Assembly: GCA_963593685.1 (NCBI GenBank)
Contig: CAVBBP010000053.1
Span: 1 to 15,923, forward strand
DNA length: 15,923 nt
Source: W0P28-013 sp963593685
GTDB taxonomy: Bacteria > Bacteroidota > Bacteroidia > Bacteroidales > Paludibacteraceae
Reading direction: 5' to 3'
Made by a program: the position numbers and the translations under genes. This document shows, piece by piece, positions 12,637 to 15,923 of this stretch. Below the pieces are notes generated by a model. The model had not been told where the DNA came from. It searched no databases and saw only the letters and a program-made list of their open reading frames with translations. Numbering within the stretch: position 1 is the first letter of the stretch; each line of letters starts with the position of its first letter.

Positions 12637-14103
12637 TTAGAGTTTCCACTCAAAGCCGTCTTTGGTGTCTTTGATGGTAAAGCCGAGTGCGGACAGTTCG
12701 TTGCGGATGCGGTCGGCGGTGGCCCAGTCCTTGTTTTGCTTGGCTTGCAGACGCAGGTCGAGCAGCAGATCGACGGCTTTGCGGTAGGCCTCGTCGTTGT
12801 GGTCGGTCGCCTCGGTTTGCAGCCCGAGAATCTCCTCCATAAACAGATGGAAAACGCTCTTCAACTCGTCCAAATCCTCCGCACTGATGCTGGCTTTGCC
12901 GTCGTGTACGCTGTTAATGGCTTTGGCGGCATCGAACAGGTGCGAAATCACGATGGGCGTGTTCAGGTCGTCGCACATAGCCTCTTCGCAGTGAGCGCGC
13001 AAACCCTTTACATCGACAGTCGAGGTGGCGCTGGCAGTCAGTTTTTGCAGACGACCGTAAGCCTCGGTTAGTCGCGCCAAACCGCGTTCGGAAGCCACCA
13101 ACGCATCGTTGCTGAAATCGAGCGTGCTGCGGTAGTGCGCCTGAAGAATGAAAAATCTGATGGTCATCGGGGCAAATGGCTGTGACAGCAGTTCATGCGA
13201 ACCAGTGAAAAACTCGTCGAGCGTGATAAAATTGCCGAGGCTCTTGCCCATCTTCTGCCCATTGATGGTTATCATGTTGTTGTGCATCCAGTAGTGCACC
13301 GTTTCGTGTCCGAGTGCCGCCACGCTCTGCGCAATCTCGCATTCGTGGTGCGGAAACATCAAATCCATGCCGCCGCCGTGAATGTCGAACTCCTCGCCGA
13401 GATATTTCGTACCCATGGCCGAGCACTCCAAATGCCAGCCGGGAAAGCCCTCGCTCCACGGACTTGGCCAGTGCATGATATGTTCGGGCGATGCCTTTTT
13501 CCACAGCGCAAAATCCACACTGCGGCGTTTCTCCTCTTGTCCGTCGAGTTCGCGCGTGGTCGAGAGTTGCTCGTCGATATTGCGCCCCGAAAGTCGGCCG
13601 TAGTGGTATTTTTGGTTGTATTTTTCCACATCGAAATAGACCGACCCATTGCTCTCGTAGGCGTAGCCCGCCGCCACTATCTTTTTCACAAATTCTATCT
13701 GCTCGATGATATGCCCCGACGCGTGTGGCTCGATGCTGGGCGGCAACACATTCAGTCGCTCCATCGCCTTGTGGTAGCGCAGAGTGTAGTGTTCGGCCAC
13801 CTCCATCGGCTCCAACTTTTCGAGGCGCGCTTTTTTGGCAATTTTGTCCTCGCCGTCATCGGCATCGTGTTCCAGATGTCCCACATCGGTAATGTTGCGC
13901 ACATAGCGCACTTTGTAGCCGAGGTGCGTGAGGTAGCGAAACAGCACATCGAAGGTAATCGCAGGCCGCGCATGCCCCAAATGTGCGTCGCCATAGACCG
14001 TCGGGCCGCACACATAAAGCCCTACATGCGGCGCGTGCAGCGGACGAAACGCCTCTTTTTGCCGCGATAATGTGTTGTAAATCAATAAGTTATTCTCTTC
14101 CAT
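12637..14103 (-). CDS. cysS: Cysteine--tRNA ligase
   Basis: 488 residues, full length for a class I cysteinyl-tRNA synthetase, which charges tRNA-Cys in the cytoplasm using ATP. The HIGH signature appears as H-L-G-H (41-44) directly after VCGPTVYGDA; the KMSKS signature is K-M-G-K-S (284-288). Probable zinc ligands that read out the cysteine thiol are C32, C227 (GWHLECSAM), H252 or H253, and E256 (PHHECE). The C-terminal anticodon-binding helical region ends in LLLDLRLQAKQNKDWATADRIRNELSALGF-type sequence, which is intact. ATG at 14103 begins MEENNLLIYNTLSRQKE; a -7 element lies about 55 bases upstream. Essential and single-copy in most bacteria. Confidence 0.97.
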   Translation of the reverse strand: MEENNLLIYNTLSRQKEAFRPLHAPHVGLYVCGPTVYGDAHLGHARPAITFDVLFRYLTHLGYKVRYVRNITDVGHLEHDADDGEDKIAKKARLEKLEPMEVAEHYTLRYHKAMERLNVLPPSIEPHASGHIIEQIEFVKKIVAAGYAYESNGSVYFDVEKYNQKYHYGRLSGRNIDEQLSTTRELDGQEEKRRSVDFALWKKASPEHIMHWPSPWSEGFPGWHLECSAMGTKYLGEEFDIHGGGMDLMFPHHECEIAQSVAALGHETVHYWMHNNMITINGQKMGKSLGNFITLDEFFTGSHELLSQPFAPMTIRFFILQAHYRSTLDFSNDALVASERGLARLTEAYGRLQKLTASATSTVDVKGLRAHCEEAMCDDLNTPIVISHLFDAAKAINSVHDGKASISAEDLDELKSVFHLFMEEILGLQTEATDHNDEAYRKAVDLLLDLRLQAKQNKDWATADRIRNELSALGFTIKDTKDGFEWKL

Positions 14104-14158
14104 CGCTGTCTATTGTTTATTTATCGATGCTCCATTCCTTGCGGAGATATTCAACCTA

Positions 14159-14166
14159 CAAAGGTA
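14159..14166 (-). promoter_or_regulatory. -7 element of the cysS promoter
   Basis: The minus strand reads TACCTTTG, a perfect Bacteroidetes -7 box, giving a leader of about 50 bases. No good TTTG is found at the -33 spacing; the sequence there has been replaced by the tandem words GTTTATAAAGTCTATAAAG. Confidence 0.5.
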
Positions 14167-14464
14167 GGAAAAAAGTTTGAAAGTTTATAAAGTCTATAAA
14201 GTGGAAAGTGTGTAAAGTTGAAAGTAAGTGAGAAGTTAGCAGTTAGAAGTTAGCAGTGAATTTAATTACCTAATTATCTAATTTCCAATTTTTTAATTAT
14301 TTGAAGATTTGAAAATTTGAAAATTGGGTTTGCCGCACAGACCTTTATTGATGCGTTAAACTCATCAACTTATCAACCAATCAACTCATCAACCTAATTT
14401 GAAACCCTGAAATTCTGAAACTCTTAAATTCTGAAACTCTTAAACTCTGAAATTCGCGCGCGCG
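14167..14464. repeat. Intergenic tandem-word array upstream of cysS
   Basis: Contents rightward: AGTTTATAAAGTCTATAAAG words (14183-14200), AGAAGTTAGCAGTTAGAAGTTAGCAG (14231-14256), TAATTACCTAATTATCTAATT (about 14262-14283), TTTGAAGATTTGAAAATTTGAAAATT (14300-14326), and a reverse-oriented GTTGATNN array that begins GCGTTAAACTCATC and runs to ATCAACC (14353-14394). Then come CTGAAATT/CTGAAACT/CTTAAATT octamers (14407-14455) and an alternating CG tract (14455-14464). No gene. Confidence 0.7.
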
Positions 14465-14779
14465 ATACACCCCCAAAAACCTACTAGAATAAAAAAAATG
14501 TTAAAATGTTTGTAAGTTTCAATAATTGTGTGTAAATTAGCCCCGAATAAATTTGGCTGTTTGGAGAAACGGCAGAACGGTAGCAGTTTCGGTGCGCTGC
14601 GTAAGCCGAAAACGCCATGAATAGGCGGTTTGCGTAGTAACCACATCACAACTCAACGCTGGCGTGCGCTGTGTGTGCGCAATCAGTTTTGCACGCCTAC
14701 ACCCAAAAAAACGACGATTTTTTCGACAAAATGCACCCAAAATGCCACAAACGACAACATTTTATCGACGAACGACAAC
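14465..14779. other. 315 bases without a gene or array
   Basis: Short open frames on the minus strand (14440-14649 and 14537-14740) give R/T/F-rich translations without recognisable features and overlap each other; I reject them as genes. One inverted repeat is visible: GGCGTGC (14661-14667) with GCACGCC (14691-14697). CGACAACA-type words near 14750-14780 recur near 14930-14948, on the other side of the first REP-like palindrome. Nothing else is supported. Confidence 0.5.
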
Positions 14780-14799
14780 AAAAAGTCTTGCGACTTTTT
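14780..14799 (+). terminator. AAAAAGTC hairpin with T-run upstream of the transposase gene
   Basis: AAAAAGTC (14780-14787) and GACTTTTT (14792-14799) pair perfectly around TTGC, with T5 built into the 3' arm: intrinsic-terminator architecture for rightward transcription. It may insulate the transposase from readthrough. Confidence 0.45.
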
Positions 14800-14804
14800 G
14801 ATTT

Positions 14805-14894
14805 CAAAATTTCAAATTTCAGAATTTTAGTCGCAAGATATGAGTAGCAAGTAGCAAGACGAGTTTGAAAGTGTAAAAGTATAAAAGTGCGAAA
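14805..14894 (+). repeat. Tandem words, inverted copy of the cassette at 4971-5024
   Basis: AAATTTCAGAATTTTAGTCGCAAG followed by AGTAGCAAGTAGCAAGACGAG is, with a few changes, the reverse complement of the CTTGCGA/CTTGCTA plus TTTGAAATTCTGAAATT block after mazG. AAAGTGTAAAAGTATAAAAGTGCG octamer-like words (14867-14893) then lead directly into the REP-like palindrome at 14895. Confidence 0.65.
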
Positions 14895-14922
14895 GTAGGG
14901 ACGTGGCGCGCCGCGTCCCATC
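14895..14922 (+). repeat. REP-like palindrome copy 1, upstream of the transposase
   Basis: The core GGGACGTGGCGCGCCGCGTC is flanked by GTA and CCATC. GGGACG (14898-14903) pairs with CGTCCC (14914-14919); a T-G pair and the self-complementary GGCGCGCC (14905-14912) extend it. The 3' flank ATC replaces the TAC of copies 3 and 4, shortening the stem. An alternative GTG start (14903) of the transposase frame lies inside it. Confidence 0.8.
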
Positions 14923-14950
14923 AGGCAAACGACAACGCACGACAACAGAA

Positions 14951-15481
14951 ATGATGCAGCACCGAAAAATAATGCGAATAAAAGATTTCAAATATGCCGA
15001 TGGAGAATATTTTGTAACCATCTGTACACAAAATCGCAAACATTTTTTCGGAGAGATAAAAAATGGCGAGATACAACTCACCGAAATTGGGAAATATCTC
15101 GAAATACAAATCGAAAATATAAACGAACACTATCCGTATGCCGAAATCCCGTTGTATGCAATCATGCCGAACCATTTGCATTTGATTGTTTTTATCGACG
15201 GAGAGGCGACGCCCACCGACCGCAGGGACGCGGCACACCACGTCCCTACAAATGTAAGGGAAAATATGCAGCAGACTGCGAACAAGCAGGGTTGGCTCTC
15301 GGTGGCGATAGGTGGAATGAAAGCGGCGGTAACGCGATTTGCACGACAAAACAATATCGATTTTGCATGGCAACCGCGATTTTACGAACGCATTATTCGC
15401 AATCATGTTGAGTTGAACCATTTGGCTGATTACATCGAACAGAACCCTTATAATTGGGGCGATGATGAATACAATGAATAG
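14951..15481 (+). CDS. REP-associated tyrosine transposase (RAYT, Y1/IS200-like)
   Basis: 176 residues from ATG at 14951. The frame stays open upstream to a GTG at 14903, but the family starts near R-x-x-R-[IL]-K-D-[FY]-x-Y, matching MMQHRKIMRIKDFKYADGEY. Hallmarks: GEYFVTICTQNR (18-29), the HUH motif in A-I-M-P-N-H-L-H-L-I-V (H75, H77), and the C-terminal WQPRFYERIIRNHVELNHLA (140-159) with the expected nucleophile Y145, then DYIEQNPYNW. Such single-strand nucleases cleave and join REP palindromes and are usually chromosomal single copies rather than selfish ISs. Residues 91-100 (RRDAAHHVPT), between the HUH motif and the C-terminal helix, are encoded by a palindrome of the type the enzyme should recognise; the reading frame is intact and all catalytic residues remain. 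It is the only confident rightward gene in the window. Confidence 0.9.
   Translation: MMQHRKIMRIKDFKYADGEYFVTICTQNRKHFFGEIKNGEIQLTEIGKYLEIQIENINEHYPYAEIPLYAIMPNHLHLIVFIDGEATPTDRRDAAHHVPTNVRENMQQTANKQGWLSVAIGGMKAAVTRFARQNNIDFAWQPRFYERIIRNHVELNHLADYIEQNPYNWGDDEYNE
15222..15249 (-). repeat. REP-like palindrome copy 2, inside the transposase gene
   Basis: AGGGACG (15224-15230) pairs with CGTCCCT (15241-15247) around CGGCACACCA. Read on the minus strand it is GTAGGGACGTGG followed by TGTGCCGCGTCCCT, differing from the 28-base copy 4 at only a few positions (mainly CGCG of the loop changed to TGTG). The orientation is opposite to copies 1, 3 and 4. Confidence 0.75.
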
Positions 15482-15535
15482 TTGATAATTGAATTAATAG
15501 CGGTAACCACTGCCAACCATAATGCCACGAGACCT

Positions 15536-15563
15536 GTAGGGATGTGGCGCGCCGCGTCCCTAC
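15536..15563 (+). repeat. REP-like palindrome copy 3
   Basis: GTAGGGATG pairs with CGTCCCTAC (one G-T pair), with GGCGCGCC between. It lies 55 bases after the transposase stop, so copies 1 and 3 bracket the gene in the same orientation. Confidence 0.85.
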
Positions 15564-15729
15564 TGTCGGTATTGGAGAATATTGCGGCAAAAATTTGCAG
15601 AGAGCCGTGGAAGCCCTAACCTGAAAATTGAAACCTGAAACGCGCTTTGCGCAACCCTGAAATTCTGAAATTTGAAATTTGAAATGAATAATAGCGGTAA
15701 CCACTGCCAACCATAATGCCACGAGACCT

Positions 15730-15757
15730 ATAGGGACGTGGCGCGCCGCGTCCCTAC
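15730..15757 (+). repeat. REP-like palindrome copy 4
   Basis: TAGGGACG pairs perfectly with CGTCCCTA around T-GGCGCGCC-G. It sits exactly 194 bases after copy 3, inside the second unit of the tandem repeat. Confidence 0.85.
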
Positions 15758-15923
15758 AGTCGGTGTTGGAGAATATTGCGGCAAAAATTTGCAGAGAGCC
15801 GTGGAAGCCCTAACCTGAAAATTGAAACCTGAAACGCGCTTTGCGCAACCCTGAAATTCTGAAATTTGAAATTTGAAATGAATAATAGCGGTAACCACTG
15901 CCAACCATAATGCCACGAGACCT

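Larger units (their letters stand above)
15496..15923 (+). repeat. 194-bp tandem repeat, at least 2.2 copies, running off the window
   Basis: AATAGCGGTAACCACTGCC starts at 15496, 15690 and 15884, an exact 194-base period. Copies 1 and 2 differ at a few positions (for example GTAGGGATG versus ATAGGGACG, and CTGTCGGTATTGG versus CAGTCGGTGTTGG) and at the junction (GAATTAATAG versus GAATAATAG), so the duplication is recent but not brand new. Each unit holds one REP-like palindrome, a GCGC-TTT-GCGC mini-hairpin, and CTGAAATTCTGAAATTTGAAATTTGAAAT words of the same kind as the intergenic arrays. Long open frames on the minus strand through it (15393-15722 and 15728-15916) have identical translations simply because of the repeat and are not considered genes. 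The true copy number is unknown. Confidence 0.93.

Noticed and set aside
14440..14740. Two overlapping short minus-strand frames upstream of the transposase
   Set aside because: R/T/F-rich translations without homology features, overlapping each other in different frames.
15393..15916. Repeated minus-strand open frames (MALWLAVVTAII...) in the 194-bp array
   Set aside because: They exist only because each repeat unit is identical and happens to be open; the sequence is satellite words plus a palindrome, with no start context.
15496..15923. CRISPR array
   Set aside because: The repeat unit is 194 bases with no unique spacers between copies, and no cas gene is nearby.
1..15923. tRNA or rRNA genes
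   Set aside because: No cloverleaf with GGTTCGANTC-like T-arm and CCA end, and no rRNA-like conserved stretch, was found on reading both strands; a tRNA next to the mobile module would have been expected as an attachment site but is not in the window.

Overview
The window looks like a chromosomal segment of a Bacteroidota (probably Bacteroidales) bacterium. The evidence is promoters of the TAnnTTTG type, a predicted type IX secretion (T9SS) C-terminal domain on a secreted nuclease, a DUF4369/TlpA-like lipoprotein, a Bacteroidetes-style prophage/ICE repressor with a glutamine-rich coiled-coil tail, and few Shine-Dalgarno sequences. All confident genes except the last read leftward (minus strand).

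Layout. (1) 1-1740 is a compact, AT-rich, mobile-element-like module. It holds the first codons of a protein resembling DnaA domain IV, a 75-residue hypothetical protein, a long non-coding stretch, and an HTH repressor. The repressor is bracketed by inverted copies of a 27-bp repeat (673-699 and 1671-1697). (2) 1735-2200 has no gene but carries a good leftward promoter (2104-2135) followed by several stem-loops, so it is a candidate small-RNA locus. (3) 2296-5844 holds three housekeeping genes: long-chain acyl-CoA synthetase, a DUF59/SufT-like Fe-S assembly factor, and MazG. (4) 6060-10238 is a three-gene envelope/secretion operon: a TlpA-like thiol-disulfide lipoprotein, a secreted endonuclease I-family nuclease with a T9SS-like tail, and a lipoprotein of unknown function. 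(5) 10401-12358 is a type II restriction-modification pair, with the methyltransferase first and a 4-base overlap into a BsaWI-like endonuclease. It is visibly more AT-rich than its neighbours. (6) 12637-14103 is cysS. (7) 14895-15923 is a REP-associated tyrosine transposase (RAYT) with four copies of a GC-rich palindrome around and inside it, then a 194-bp tandem duplication carrying the same palindrome and running off the window end.

Almost every intergenic gap from 4261 onward is filled with degenerate tandem words of 7 or 8 bases (GTTGATNN, GGTTATTT, TTTGAAA, CTTGCGA, CACTCCT, TTTCTAAG and others). They recur in similar order at different loci. One set sits just 5' of start codons and ends in GTTTAACGC; another, containing a GCGGC-TCT-GCCGC hairpin, sits directly after stop codons.

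The least conventional signals are the self-invaded RAYT with its tandem palindromic repeat, the 7/8-bp satellite cassettes shared between unrelated genes, and the structured non-coding region at 1945-2135. Nothing in the window proves a wholly new system.
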